DNA of 64,000 nucleotides from Flavobacterium frigidarium DSM 17623 (GCF_000425505.1 NZ_KE384392.1:226973-290972); one strand, 5' to 3'; positions 1 to 8,128 are shown, numbered from the stretch's first letter. The notes: generated by a model not told the origin, from the letters alone. Numbers and translations: made by a program.

Positions 1-1
1 C

Positions 2-556
2 GATGATAAAAATAGAGAAAATGAGGGAGATTTAATTTACTCGGCTCACAATATGTCAGTTGAAAGCATGGCATTGATGATTAGAGAATGCAGTGGCATT
101 GTTTGTCTTTGCTTGAATAACGATAAAGCTGATCAGCTAGAATTACCGTATATGGTTAAAGAGAATACTAGTAGTTTTCAAACACCATTCACAATTACTA
201 TCGAAGCAAAAACTGGAGTAACAACAGGTGTTTCTGCAGCTGATCGTTTGCGCACCATTCAAGCAGCTAGTCATGCAAGTGCAAGTAGCGCTGATTTATC
301 TAAACCTGGACATATATTTCCATTGCGAGCTAGAGACAATGGTGTTCTAGAAAGAAAAGGGCATACTGAGGGAAGTGTAGATTTAATGAAATTGGCTAAT
401 TTACAACCTGAAGCAGTTTTATGCGAATTGATGAATCCAGATGGTACGATGGCAACCACAACACAGATTATTGCCTTTGCTGATCAACACAATTTTACGG
501 TTTTATCAATTGAAGATATCATTGAATATCGTAAATTTGTGAGAGATTATAACTAA
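2..556 (+). CDS. ribB: 3,4-dihydroxy-2-butanone-4-phosphate synthase, C-terminal part (5' end outside window)
   Basis: This enzyme converts ribulose 5-phosphate to formate and 3,4-dihydroxy-2-butanone 4-phosphate in riboflavin synthesis. The reading frame is open from base 2, so the start lies to the left. The visible part begins with the acidic metal-binding stretch [10 protein letters not shown], then has GSGIVCLC, the TGVSAADR segment, the PGHIFPLRA segment with the conserved His, GHTE and [11 protein letters not shown]. All of these are RibB signatures. The protein ends about 20 residues after the synthase core, so it is monofunctional RibB and not a RibBA fusion with GTP cyclohydrolase II. 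Its stop codon directly abuts the ATG of the Crp/Fnr gene. No FMN riboswitch can be judged because the upstream region is missing. Confidence 0.95.
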   Translation, partial: DDKNRENEGDLIYSAHNMSVESMALMIRECSGIVCLCLNNDKADQLELPYMVKENTSSFQTPFTITIEAKTGVTTGVSAADRLRTIQAASHASASSADLSKPGHIFPLRARDNGVLERKGHTEGSVDLMKLANLQPEAVLCELMNPDGTMATTTQIIAFADQHNFTVLSIEDIIEYRKFVRDYN

Positions 557-1132
557 ATGAACATACACCAAGAGCTTGCTCTTTATTTACATAAGAATAT
601 TAAAATTAATGAGGAGGACTTAGACCAAATTCTTTCTTGCTTTCAAAATATTAAAGTGCGCAAGAACGAAATTTTACTCGAAGAGGGGAAAGTGAGTCAG
701 TGTAATTACTTTGTGAAAAAGGGATGTCTCAGAATTTTCTACATTAACCCAGAAGGAAAAGAACGGACGAGATACATTGCCTTTGAAAATCAATTTGCCA
801 CAGCGCTAGTGAGTTTTATAACTAAGGAGCCAGCACAAGAAACAATTCAAGCTGTTGAAGACTCTGAACTACTAAAGATATCGCATCAAGATTTTAGAAA
901 ATTGATGGAGGTGGTACCCGCATGGAAAGATTTTTACAATTTATACTTGGAAAAAGCTTACGTAAACAATTCAAAGCGATTACTATCATTTAGCACTTTG
1001 GATGCTGGTGAAAGGTACCAACAATTATTTCAAATTAATCCTGATATAGTTAAGCGATTACCTAATAAAATAGTCGCTTCTTATATAAATATTTCTCAAG
1101 AAACTTTAAGCAGAATAAAGTCCAAAATTTAG
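557..1132 (+). CDS. Crp/Fnr family transcriptional regulator
   Basis: This 191-residue protein has the Crp/Fnr layout. Residues about 20-115 form a cyclic-nucleotide-binding-type beta barrel (EEGKVSQCNYFVKKGCLRIF, then the KERTRY region). A long dimerisation helix follows, then a C-terminal winged helix with the recognition segment YINISQETLSRIKSK. Bacteroidota carry many such short regulators, and most have no known ligand. The cNMP-pocket arginine motif is not clear, so effector binding cannot be claimed. It starts at the ATG next to the ribB stop codon, suggesting co-transcription. The next gene on the same strand is a bestrophin channel 86 bases downstream, after a hairpin that overlaps the end of this gene. 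Confidence 0.85.
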   Translation: MNIHQELALYLHKNIKINEEDLDQILSCFQNIKVRKNEILLEEGKVSQCNYFVKKGCLRIFYINPEGKERTRYIAFENQFATALVSFITKEPAQETIQAVEDSELLKISHQDFRKLMEVVPAWKDFYNLYLEKAYVNNSKRLLSFSTLDAGERYQQLFQINPDIVKRLPNKIVASYINISQETLSRIKSKI

Positions 1133-1159
1133 ACTTTATTCTGCTTATTGCAGTTTTTC
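1110..1159 (+). terminator. Hairpins at the end of the Crp/Fnr gene
   Basis: A perfect 13-bp stem (arms 1110-1122 and 1132-1144) overlaps the last codons and stop of the regulator gene. It is followed at once by a small hairpin (CTGC, loop, GCAG) and five T residues ending near 1159. This fits an intrinsic terminator separating the ribB-regulator transcript from the bestrophin gene. Confidence 0.55.
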
Positions 1160-1218
1160 GAGTTTGGTAATTAATTTAGTTAAGCGATAATACAAATAAT
1201 TAGAACTACACTATCGAT

Positions 1219-2136
1219 ATGATTATAAAAAAGAAAACTCATTGGTTTGGAATGTTATTTGAATGGAACGGTTCTGTTTTACCTAAACTGCTTCCAAGAT
1301 TACTCATAATTTTTATTTACTCCTGCATTGTTGTATATTTTAGAGAAGAATTATTAACCTATCAGTTGGCAATTAACCCAGCTATTTTCACACTATTTGG
1401 AATAGCTTTAGCTATTTTTTTTGGATTTAGAAATACGGTAAGTTACGACCGTTTTTGGGAAGGTAGAAAATTATGGGGTGCGTTGCTTAATGATACCCGT
1501 TCTCTAGCAAGACAAGTTCATACGCTTGTAGAGGGATCAAATTATACTGCGGAACGATCAAGATTTATTAAATTGTTGACAGCTGTAGTATTTGCATTGA
1601 AACATCAATTGAGAAATACAGATACAGAAGAAGATTTTAAACGCTTACTTTCTCCTGATGATCTTAATAAATATAGAAATAAGATTTACAAACCTATAAT
1701 GTTGCTTAATGAGTTAGGGTTATGGATCAATAATGCAAAAATGGAAGGCCGCTTAGACTCTATAACACAAGCCAATGTTGATACTAACCTTAATAAACTT
1801 TCAGATATTATAGGTGGATGTGAGCGTATAGCAAGCACACCAATACCATATACCTACAGCATTTTACTACATCGCACCGTTTACATTTATTGCTTTTTAC
1901 TTCCCTTTGGATTTGTTGGTTCAATGGAATGGCTTAGTCCTCTAGTAATTGTTTTTATAGCGTATACCTTTGTTGCATTAGAGGCAATAGCTGATGAATT
2001 AGAAGATCCTTTTGGAATAGAAGATAACGATCTAGCGCTTGATGCTATGGCAAATAATATCGAAAATACCTTAGCTGAAATTGATAATAAAAAAATTGAA
2101 GCCATTGTACCTTCTAAGGATTACTACATTATTTAG
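1219..2136 (+). CDS. Bestrophin family anion channel protein
   Basis: This 305-residue membrane protein belongs to the bestrophin (RFP-TM, formerly UPF0187) family of pentameric anion channels. It has the hallmark segment FRNTVSYDRFWEGRKLWG at residues 70-87, after two hydrophobic helices (about 25-42 and 53-69). A second hydrophobic pair lies near residues 220-255, and EDPFG follows (bacterial versions usually have DPFG here). Length matches bacterial homologues (about 290-310). It appears monocistronic, with an 86-base gap upstream holding a terminator-like hairpin and a convergent lipoprotein gene downstream. The transported ion is not visible from sequence; chloride or another anion is the family expectation. 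Confidence 0.9.
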   Translation: MIIKKKTHWFGMLFEWNGSVLPKLLPRLLIIFIYSCIVVYFREELLTYQLAINPAIFTLFGIALAIFFGFRNTVSYDRFWEGRKLWGALLNDTRSLARQVHTLVEGSNYTAERSRFIKLLTAVVFALKHQLRNTDTEEDFKRLLSPDDLNKYRNKIYKPIMLLNELGLWINNAKMEGRLDSITQANVDTNLNKLSDIIGGCERIASTPIPYTYSILLHRTVYIYCFLLPFGFVGSMEWLSPLVIVFIAYTFVALEAIADELEDPFGIEDNDLALDAMANNIENTLAEIDNKKIEAIVPSKDYYII

Positions 2137-2170
2137 TTTTTAGTATTAAAATTGACCGTTTTAAATTTAT

Positions 2171-2734
2171 CTAGTCAATTGAAAAATTAAAATTACCATT
2201 TTCATCAACATCCTTTATAGTAGTTTCTATATTCACTGCTATAAATGAATTGTTTGCATATGAGGGAGAAATAGTATTAGATATGTTTAATCGATAAGTT
2301 CCTTTTTCAAGTAATGGAATACCTACCCTGAATTCATACAAATTAGTTACTTGATCAAGTATACACAAAGCTGAATTACCATAATAATTGTTCAATTTTC
2401 CTTTTTCTAGAATTAAATTCTCTCCTAAATCAATAGTACTCCATGTACCGTAAGCCGATTTCTTTTCTAAATAAAAATTAAAATAATATTCGTCTGAACT
2501 TGTAGATTTATAAATATCTAAAAGAGTATCAAAGCCTTTTTCTTGTAAATATCTAGAAAATGTAGCGTTTACATACAATACATCGTTTAATTGATAACTA
2601 CTTTTAGCCTCAATTTGAATTGCATTATCAATTGTAATAGTTTTTGATCCCATTAAAATTTCATCTGGCTCTCCACAGCTAGATAAAACTATTAAGGATA
2701 AAAAAGCGGTAACGTAGTTTAAAATTTTTTTCAT
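2171..2734 (-). CDS. Hypothetical lipoprotein
   Basis: This 187-residue protein starts with a clear lipoprotein signal peptide: MKK, a hydrophobic stretch, then the lipobox LSSC with Cys20. It should be exported and lipid-anchored in the cell envelope. The rest is beta-rich and shows no family I recognise. It ends 13 bases before... that is, its start lies 12 bases downstream of the stop of the upstream gene (2747-3313), so the two are probably one operon making an envelope lipoprotein together with an outer-membrane barrel. Both genes have the local AT-rich composition and show no sign of recent transfer. Function is unknown. Confidence 0.7.
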   Translation of the reverse strand: MKKILNYVTAFLSLIVLSSCGEPDEILMGSKTITIDNAIQIEAKSSYQLNDVLYVNATFSRYLQEKGFDTLLDIYKSTSSDEYYFNFYLEKKSAYGTWSTIDLGENLILEKGKLNNYYGNSALCILDQVTNLYEFRVGIPLLEKGTYRLNISNTISPSYANNSFIAVNIETTIKDVDENGNFNFSID

Positions 2735-2746
2735 TATAATTATTTA

Positions 2747-3313
2747 TTAAAAACGATATCCTGTACTAAAGCTTACTCTTGATAAACCAGCAGGGCTTGA
2801 GTTATTAAACAAATTGAAACCTAATCCTAAATTTAAATTAATAGGAAAGCGGTGCGCAATATAAACTTTATAACCTATTGAACTACCTATAGCAACATCA
2901 ATATATTGGTATTCTATCCTGTCATAATAGCCATAGTTTACGTTATTCAATCGTGCTATTTTATCATTAGATCCGCCATTAATTGAGCTGAAAAATTCGG
3001 CATAAAATAGACTCCTATTATTATTTGAAAAGGAATAACGAACAAATGGATCAATTTGATATTTTCTTTCACCTTGAAAACTATTATACGTTTTTTCTTG
3101 ATCGTTTATAAACATAGCACTTACCCCAACCGAAAGTCTGTTTTTTATAAAATATTCGTAGGTGAGTTGTAATTTGGGATTTAGTATTATTTTTCCAAAA
3201 TCAATTCTAAGCTCATTTTTTCGGTTTAGAATAGGATTTTTAAGGCCATGGAGTTCTTGTGCCTGAAAAGAGAGCGATGTAAACAATAAAAGCAAGCAAA
3301 ATCGCATTTTCAT
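2747..3313 (-). CDS. Predicted outer-membrane beta-barrel protein
   Basis: This 188-residue protein has a cleavable signal peptide (MKMRF, hydrophobic core, SFQAQ). It then has alternating beta-strand segments rich in Tyr, Phe and Asn, and ends in aromatic Phe (GYRF), the usual terminus of outer-membrane barrels. No enzymatic motif is visible. Its size suggests a small 8-10-strand barrel, like many Bacteroidota outer-membrane beta-barrel domain proteins. It sits just upstream of a lipoprotein gene on the same strand and is probably co-transcribed with it. Function is unknown; the barrel assignment is an inference from composition and termini. Confidence 0.65.
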   Translation of the reverse strand: MKMRFCLLLLFTSLSFQAQELHGLKNPILNRKNELRIDFGKIILNPKLQLTYEYFIKNRLSVGVSAMFINDQEKTYNSFQGERKYQIDPFVRYSFSNNNRSLFYAEFFSSINGGSNDKIARLNNVNYGYYDRIEYQYIDVAIGSSIGYKVYIAHRFPINLNLGLGFNLFNNSSPAGLSRVSFSTGYRF

Positions 3314-3445
3314 TTTAACTTATTTGTAGTAAAAGTAGTTAATATGAATTAATAAAAAGTAAACGTAATATCATTTTTTTGTTACAAATAGCTTGCCATC
3401 TAAGGTCTATAAATAAATCTAAATTGTGATTTAATACAAGACACT

Positions 3446-3531
3446 TAGCCCAGATAGCAGCGATATCCTTTTTATTTTTTTCTTTAAAAAATGAAAAGAT
3501 ATAGCGAATAGCTGGAAATAGCTCCTGAAAA
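3446..3531. repeat. Flavobacterial hairpin repeat, copy 1
   Basis: The element runs from TAGCCC to AGCTCC and matches the copy at 5893-6000: similar outer boxes (TAGCCC..GAT, AGCG, then AGC..GGAA.TAGCTCC) around an AT-rich central hairpin. Centres differ between copies while outer boxes are conserved, as in interspersed palindromic repeats. It lies in the 233-base gap between the barrel gene and the transglutaminase-like gene. Confidence 0.65.
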
Positions 3532-3546
3532 AATGCTTTGTAAAAA

Positions 3547-4476
3547 TTAATTTAATGTCAAAGCTCCTAGAATTTCCTCAGATAAAAACGGACCTCCCGG
3601 ATAATGAGCTGTATAATCTAAATTCAACCATACTTGATCACGCTCGTCAATATGGTAATGCAACTGTTTGTTTCCACTTTCATTTACAAAAAGTACATTT
3701 TTAATTAAATAGTTCACAGTTTCTAGATCATTCATGGATCCAATTAAGATTTCGGGGTAGATGTGCCCTTTTGTATGAATTAGTCGTGGTGTACCACCAA
3801 TAGCACGCACGGCTGCGGCCATTAATATAGAGTGATCATCACAATCTCCAGAGAAGTAATCCAGCGATTCACTAGCTGTTGCGATATAATCCCCATCCTT
3901 AGGGTCGTTTACGTAATTCCAGCGGTTATTAATTTCTTTGAAAACAGCAAAACATTGAATTATAGTTCGGTATTCAGAATATCCTTTTACATCCTTAAAG
4001 TTTTTGCTAGTTGCCATGATAGCAAAATTTCGCACTTTAGGATTTTTATATTCAATCGAAGTTAGAATCTTAGACTTATTGGGAAATGGAAGTAGTTTCG
4101 AAATTATAATATCTTGAGGATAAGGATTGTCTGACATAGTATAAATCATTGAATCATAATCTTCATAGACACTATTGAATCCATAGTTTCCAAAAACGGT
4201 ACCGTAAAAAAGCAATAAAATATAGATAATGATGCATATGATAATAATCGTTCGCAACAATCTTAGAATAAGCTGAATAACAGTTATCAAAAGTATGAAT
4301 AGCAAAATACGGTCTAAGTTGAAGTCCCAATTTAGCTCAATCAAGTTTTGGTGTGCGATGATGAATACAGGTACGGCTATTAAAATATTCAAAATAAAAA
4401 TAATCACATCATCCCAAGGCTTTTGAACCCTGAGTTTCTGTTTTATATCTTGAAAAGAAAAGTTTTTAATATCCAT
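3547..4476 (-). CDS. Membrane-anchored transglutaminase-like domain protein
   Basis: This 309-residue protein has two or three hydrophobic helices in residues about 25-110, then a soluble domain. Its core SGDCDDHSILMAAAVRAIGG carries the Cys of a transglutaminase/papain-like fold, followed by a His segment (LIHTKGHIYPE) and a C-terminal WLNLDYTAHYPGGPF with a possible Asp. Family knowledge: such domains act as cysteine peptidases or amidotransferases, or are structural. The N-terminal part is probably in the membrane; the side of the catalytic domain is not certain. It is on the same strand as the substrate-binding-like gene 24 bases upstream. The 3' end is followed by a hairpin repeat. The actual substrate is unknown. 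Confidence 0.75.
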   Translation of the reverse strand: MDIKNFSFQDIKQKLRVQKPWDDVIIFILNILIAVPVFIIAHQNLIELNWDFNLDRILLFILLITVIQLILRLLRTIIIICIIIYILLLFYGTVFGNYGFNSVYEDYDSMIYTMSDNPYPQDIIISKLLPFPNKSKILTSIEYKNPKVRNFAIMATSKNFKDVKGYSEYRTIIQCFAVFKEINNRWNYVNDPKDGDYIATASESLDYFSGDCDDHSILMAAAVRAIGGTPRLIHTKGHIYPEILIGSMNDLETVNYLIKNVLFVNESGNKQLHYHIDERDQVWLNLDYTAHYPGGPFLSEEILGALTLN

Positions 4477-4500
4477 CTTGCAATTTCGAAAAAGTAAAAG

Positions 4501-5352
4501 TTACAACGTTTTTACAATTTCCTCAAAAGTACCTATTTTATCAATGATTTTGAGATCAAATAACTGATTTTGGACATTGTTTAACAAATTTTTAGCCAAT
4601 GGTTTTTGCGACCACTCCGTTAATGAAAGCCATTCTTGAATATCAGTCGTTTTTTGATGGTACCTATCAGCTAAAATTTGATCAATATTTGCGATAGTTT
4701 TAAAGTTTGCAGTCTTATTATTGATAACACTTAATATAGCTGTGATAATTTCAGGTTGTTTTTCTAAAACTTCCTCACGTACAGCAATAACAAAACAAGG
4801 CCATGGAGTAGGGCAGTCGCCAACGCGTCTAAAGATTCCTTTATCTACCAATGGCTTGGTCATGAAACGTTCCCACATAAAATAATCTGCAGTTCCAGCA
4901 GTTAATGATTCGACGGCGCCATCGATGGTATTTACTATTTCAAATTCTAAATTTGCGGTGTTCCAATTTTCATTTCCAGCATTGACATAAGCCATTAATT
5001 GTGATCCTGAACCAAGTCGTGAAATAGCCGCTTTTTTAAGTTTTAAATCCGCAATAGTTACATAACTCGAATTTGCAGCTACATGAATTCCCCAAATCAA
5101 AGGTGAATCTACATATACCTGAACTATCCTTGATGGATTTCCTGCGACAATATCTTTGACAATTCCCTCGGTTAAAATAACGGCGATGTCGGTTTCTCCT
5201 GATCGCAACATTTGGCACATTTTTCCAGTTCCTTCAGGAACGTCAGTCCATTGTAAATTGATGTTTTGCTGCTCAAATTCATTATTTTCAAGGGCTAAAT
5301 GCCACGGTAAATTAAAATGTTCTGGTACTCCAGCTATTTTTATTGTAGTCAT
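4501..5352 (-). CDS. Substrate-binding-protein-like (NMT1/THI5, SsuA-type) protein without signal peptide
   Basis: This 283-residue protein has the type-2 periplasmic-binding fold typical of ABC substrate-binding proteins of the SsuA/NMT1 group. It begins IKIAGVPEHFNLPWHLALE, then has the GETDIAVILTEG region (about 53-64), SRLGSGSQLMAYV, and the hinge and second lobe with TAGTADYFMWERFMTKP. No signal peptide or lipobox is present, and no permease or ATPase gene is nearby. It may therefore bind a small ligand in the cytoplasm or act as an enzyme. Its ATG overlaps by one base the stop codon of the upstream GNAT gene, giving tight translational coupling. Confidence 0.75.
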   Translation of the reverse strand: MTTIKIAGVPEHFNLPWHLALENNEFEQQNINLQWTDVPEGTGKMCQMLRSGETDIAVILTEGIVKDIVAGNPSRIVQVYVDSPLIWGIHVAANSSYVTIADLKLKKAAISRLGSGSQLMAYVNAGNENWNTANLEFEIVNTIDGAVESLTAGTADYFMWERFMTKPLVDKGIFRRVGDCPTPWPCFVIAVREEVLEKQPEIITAILSVINNKTANFKTIANIDQILADRYHQKTTDIQEWLSLTEWSQKPLAKNLLNNVQNQLFDLKIIDKIGTFEEIVKTL

Positions 5353-5879
5353 TATTTATTGCTATTATTTAATTCATACCAAATACACGGAAGCTTGTTC
5401 CATTCGAATTCATTTTTTGTTTGCATCCCTAATTTCTCAAGAATATGGCGCGAACCTTTATTATCAACATGTGCTGAAGCATATATCGTATTAATTTTCA
5501 TGCTGTTGAAACCATAATCTAACCAAGCTTTGGCCGATTCATATCCATATCCTTTGCCCCAAAACGCTTCAATAAACCGATAGCCAATTTCGAAAAAATT
5601 CACGTGACCATTTTCAGATTCTGTGATGTATTTTATGCCGCACCATCCTATAAACTGACCAGTTTCTTTAAGAATAACAGCATACCTACCAATGCCGTTC
5701 TCTACGTATTGCTTCTGGATGTTGTTAATGTATTCCTGGCTTTGATCAATAATAAGAATAGGATTTTTACCCAGATATTTGTGCACATTAGGATTATTAT
5801 CTAATGCAAACATTCCTTCTAGATCGCTGTCGAGAATTTCTCTTAAAAGTAATCGTTCTGTCTGAATGGTGATGCTCAT
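5352..5879 (-). CDS. GNAT family N-acetyltransferase (RimJ/RimL type)
   Basis: This 175-residue acetyltransferase has the standard order: TERLLLRE near the N-terminus, GQFIGWCGI strand beta4, IGYRFIEAFWGKGYGYESAKAWL with the acetyl-CoA pyrophosphate loop (Gly-Lys-Gly-Tyr-Gly), then NKGSRHILEKLGM near the C-terminus. These are typical of the Acetyltransf_3 / RimJ-RimL group, which modifies ribosomal-protein N-termini or small amines. The substrate cannot be read from sequence. Its stop codon overlaps the start of the next gene (substrate-binding-like), so the two are almost surely co-translated. A hairpin repeat lies upstream, between it and the phosphorylase gene. Confidence 0.88.
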   Translation of the reverse strand: MSITIQTERLLLREILDSDLEGMFALDNNPNVHKYLGKNPILIIDQSQEYINNIQKQYVENGIGRYAVILKETGQFIGWCGIKYITESENGHVNFFEIGYRFIEAFWGKGYGYESAKAWLDYGFNSMKINTIYASAHVDNKGSRHILEKLGMQTKNEFEWNKLPCIWYELNNSNK

Positions 5880-5892
5880 GCTATTTGTTTTT

Positions 5893-6000
5893 TAGCCCTG
5901 ATAGGAGCGGCATCTCCCGATTTAGAAAAACAAGGCTTTTTTAAGCTGTAGTTTTTCTAAATCGGGAATACAGCGGACAGCAGGAATTAGCTCCTAAAAA
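5893..6000. repeat. Flavobacterial hairpin repeat, copy 2
   Basis: The outer boxes match copy 1 at 3446-3531 in the same orientation. The centre is a long inverted repeat: CCCGATTTAGAAAAAC pairs with GTTTTTCTAAATCGGG about 30 bases later. It separates the nucleoside phosphorylase gene from the GNAT gene, both on the minus strand, and may also act as a transcript stabiliser or terminator. Confidence 0.7.
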
Positions 6001-6002
6001 TT

Positions 6003-6872
6003 TTAGTTAGCGGCCAATTTATCTAATGTGTACGCAATTAAAGCATCAACAGCTTTGTAAGGATCAGCGCTGAAAGTCCCTGAAGCACGGTTTGCAATAA
6101 TAGCATTTAACGATAAAGCATGATGCCCTAAAAGCGCTGAAAGTCCATATATCGCAGCCGTTTCCATCTCTAGATTGGTGATTCTATTATTTTCGAATGT
6201 GAAGTTATCCATTTTAGAATTCAGTTTTTCATCTTGAATATTCAAACGCAAGACACGTCCTTGTGGTCCGTAAAATCCTCCAGCTGTAGCGGTGATTCCT
6301 TTGTGCATTTTGTCGCTTTCGATAACTTTTTCTAACTTCTCAGAGCAAGCAATTACATACGGCTTTCCTTTGCGAATGTCCCAATTAGTATGACTTACAA
6401 ATGCGTCTTCGATTTTCTCATTTGAAACTTCGTCAATTAAGTACGAACGCAGCATGTTGTCAAGTCCTAGTCCAAATTTAGACATTACAAAACTATCAAC
6501 AGGAATATCAGCGTGAAGCGAACCTGAAGTCCCTATACGAATGATATTTAGGCTTGTCAACTCTTTTTTAGGTTGGCGCGTTTCTAAGTCAATATTAACT
6601 AATGCGTCTAGTTCGTTAACGACAATATCAATATTATCAGGACCAATTCCGGTTGACATTACCGTGATTCTTTTTCCTTTGAACATCCCAGTTTGCGTTT
6701 TGAACTCTCTTTTTTGAGTCGAAAACTCTACGCTGTCAAAGAATTGCGTAATTTTTTCCACACGATTTTGATCACCTACAAAGATGATGTCGTGTGCAAT
6801 GTTTTCGGGTTTTAAGTTTAAGTGGTAAACACTTCCGTCTGGATTTAATATTAATTCTGATGATTGTATCAT
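6003..6872 (-). CDS. Nucleoside phosphorylase (PNP/UDP family, uridine-phosphorylase-like)
   Basis: This 289-residue enzyme belongs to the hexameric nucleoside phosphorylase family, which cleaves nucleosides with phosphate to give free base and ribose 1-phosphate. Signs include the early IIFVGDQNRVEKI phosphate-binding segment, MSTGIGPDN, RIGTSGSL (about residue 112), and the ribose-binding NLEMETAAIYGLSALLG (about 235-250). Length fits the family. The second substrate (uridine, purine nucleoside or adenosylhomocysteine) cannot be settled by eye, although the overall pattern is closest to uridine phosphorylase. It lies about 120 bases downstream of the SUI1 gene, with two short GC-rich repeats between. 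Confidence 0.88.
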   Translation of the reverse strand: MIQSSELILNPDGSVYHLNLKPENIAHDIIFVGDQNRVEKITQFFDSVEFSTQKREFKTQTGMFKGKRITVMSTGIGPDNIDIVVNELDALVNIDLETRQPKKELTSLNIIRIGTSGSLHADIPVDSFVMSKFGLGLDNMLRSYLIDEVSNEKIEDAFVSHTNWDIRKGKPYVIACSEKLEKVIESDKMHKGITATAGGFYGPQGRVLRLNIQDEKLNSKMDNFTFENNRITNLEMETAAIYGLSALLGHHALSLNAIIANRASGTFSADPYKAVDALIAYTLDKLAAN

Positions 6873-6889
6873 TTAATTTTTGTTTTTTC

Positions 6890-6990
6890 CTCACCCTAGC
6901 CCTTTCCAAAGGAGAGGGAGTTAGTGCCAGATTTAGATTGATTTTATTTATACCGTTTTAGTTTCTCCCCTTCGGGGAGGCTATGAGGGG
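6890..6990. repeat. GC-rich repeat pair between SUI1 and phosphorylase genes
   Basis: Two related short segments stand out from the AT-rich background. One begins CCTCACCCTAGCCC and includes CCTTTCCAAAGGAGAGGG. The other contains the hairpin CTCCCC-TTC-GGGGAG (6965-6979) followed by GCTATGAGGGG. The two are roughly inverted versions of one another. No strong T-run follows, so this looks more like an interspersed repeat than a terminator. Confidence 0.5.
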
Positions 6991-6991
6991 A

Positions 6992-7342
6992 TTATCCACC
7001 TACACGTTTTACTTTGAATCCTTTTAGTTTCAATATTTCCATTATTTTGTCGCGGTAATCACCTTGAATAATAATTGAATCATCTTTGAAAGTACCACCA
7101 ACACTTAATTTGGTCTTGATTTCTTTGGCTAAGATTTTAAAGTCTTCGTCGCTTCCTTCATAACCTTCAATAATAGTGGTTGCTTTGCCTTTTCTTTTTT
7201 CGAACTTACAAATCATAGGCTCTTTTTGAACGTATAATTCATGAGGCACTTCTTCAGCTTTTTCTTCGGGAAGTGGCTCGTGATCAGGGAAAAGGTTTTT
7301 TAATTGGTCTGCTAAGTCCATAACTTGAATTTTTTGTGACAT
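6992..7342 (-). CDS. SUI1/eIF1-like (YciH family) translation factor
   Basis: This 116-residue protein has a C-terminal SUI1 fold (about residues 48-116): EKRKGKATTIIEGYEGSDED, KEIKTKLSVGGTFKDDSI and IQGDYRDKIMEILKLKGFKVKRVGG. SUI1 proteins are the bacterial and archaeal relatives of eukaryotic eIF1, acting at start-codon selection; in bacteria (YciH) the role is poorly defined. The first 45 residues are a charged, probably flexible extension. Length is typical. It is transcribed toward the nucleoside phosphorylase gene. Upstream lies the CGCGGAT repeat array of the GxxExxY element. Confidence 0.88.
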   Translation of the reverse strand: MSQKIQVMDLADQLKNLFPDHEPLPEEKAEEVPHELYVQKEPMICKFEKRKGKATTIIEGYEGSDEDFKILAKEIKTKLSVGGTFKDDSIIIQGDYRDKIMEILKLKGFKVKRVGG

Positions 7343-7360
7343 TTTATTCTGCTATAAATG

Positions 7361-7656
7361 CACGCGGATGACGTAAATTTAAGCAAGTGGTCATCCATTT
7401 TATATTTGTTTCTCTACTTTAATAATGGATACTAATCTATTATATACCGTTTTATTTCGTTTTATTGGCACGCGGATGACGCGGGTTTAAGCGAATATTC
7501 ACGGATTTTTTTAGTTTTATTATACTGTGTTTTTATTTTTTTTCTCCTCTTTAAAATGAGCGCTAATCTATTTTATATCATTTTACTACCTTTGAATGGC
7601 ATGCGGATGACGCAGGTTTAAGCGAATATTCACAGATTTTTTATATTAGTTTTTGT
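7361..7656. repeat. Three CGCGGATGACG repeat units beside a GxxExxY gene
   Basis: Units begin at 7361, 7469 and 7600 with CACGCGGATGACG (CATGCGG in the third), followed by a TTTAAGC-like box. Units 2 and 3 also share GAATATTCAC(G/A)GATTTTTT. The spacing is 108 and 131 bases, and the AT-rich filler also carries shared blocks (TAATCTATT.TATA.C.TTTTA). The array lies at the 3' side of the GxxExxY gene. No gene is seen in this stretch. Confidence 0.75.
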
Positions 7657-8049
7657 TTATACTATTCGTTTAATATTATTCTGAAATACTTTTCTAATGA
7701 ATTCAGGTTTTTTTCCAAAATTCAAAAGCAAACCGACTTCACATTCTGTAGATTTTAAATAATTTATTAATTGAAATTCGTTCTCCTCAACTAAATAATC
7801 TTGTGCTTTCAGTTCTAAAATTATTAAATCATTTACGATTATATCTGCAAAATATTCTCCCACTTCAATATTTTTATAGTATACCTTGATCTTTTTCTGA
7901 GCTTCCACCTTAAATCCATTTTCTTTTAGTTCATAATATAAGGCATTTTGATATACTCTTTCAAGAAATCCATACCCTAGTGCATTATAAACATCGTAAA
8001 AATGTTGCAATATGGATTTCGTTAACTCACGATGTAAAATACTACTCAT
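7657..8049 (-). CDS. GxxExxY family protein (PD-(D/E)XK-like)
   Basis: This 130-residue protein shows the family signature G-x-x-E-x-x-Y at residues 27-33 (GFLERVY). Further on are a nuclease-like core with Asp69, then ILELK with Glu79 and Lys81 about ten residues later, an arrangement like PD-(D/E)XK nucleases, and LINYLKSTECEVGLLLNFG near the C-terminus. The family is widespread, related to proteins encoded in 23S rRNA intervening sequences, and has no settled function. Here the gene is bracketed by CGCGGAT-type repeats in inverted orientation (7361-7656 and 8096-8128), which suggests a small transferable unit. Nuclease activity is inference only. Confidence 0.88.
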   Translation of the reverse strand: MSSILHRELTKSILQHFYDVYNALGYGFLERVYQNALYYELKENGFKVEAQKKIKVYYKNIEVGEYFADIIVNDLIILELKAQDYLVEENEFQLINYLKSTECEVGLLLNFGKKPEFIRKVFQNNIKRIV

Positions 8050-8095
8050 AAATATAGAACTGAATTAATAAAATGCTTCAATTTACAATCAATCA

Positions 8096-8128
8096 GCGTA
8101 AACCCGTTTAAATCCGTGTTATCCGCGT
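8096..8128. repeat. Inverted CGCGGAT repeat on the other side of the GxxExxY gene
   Basis: The sequence GCGTAAACCCGTTTAAATCC followed by GTGTTATCCGCGT is, on the minus strand, ACGCGGATAACACGGATTTAAACGGG. It is the same type of repeat as the three units at 7361-7656 but in opposite orientation. The GxxExxY gene therefore sits between inverted copies. Confidence 0.7.

Noticed and set aside
7361-7656. CRISPR array
   Set aside because: There are only three imperfect units of about 110-130 bases, with filler that is itself partly repeated; no cas genes are present.
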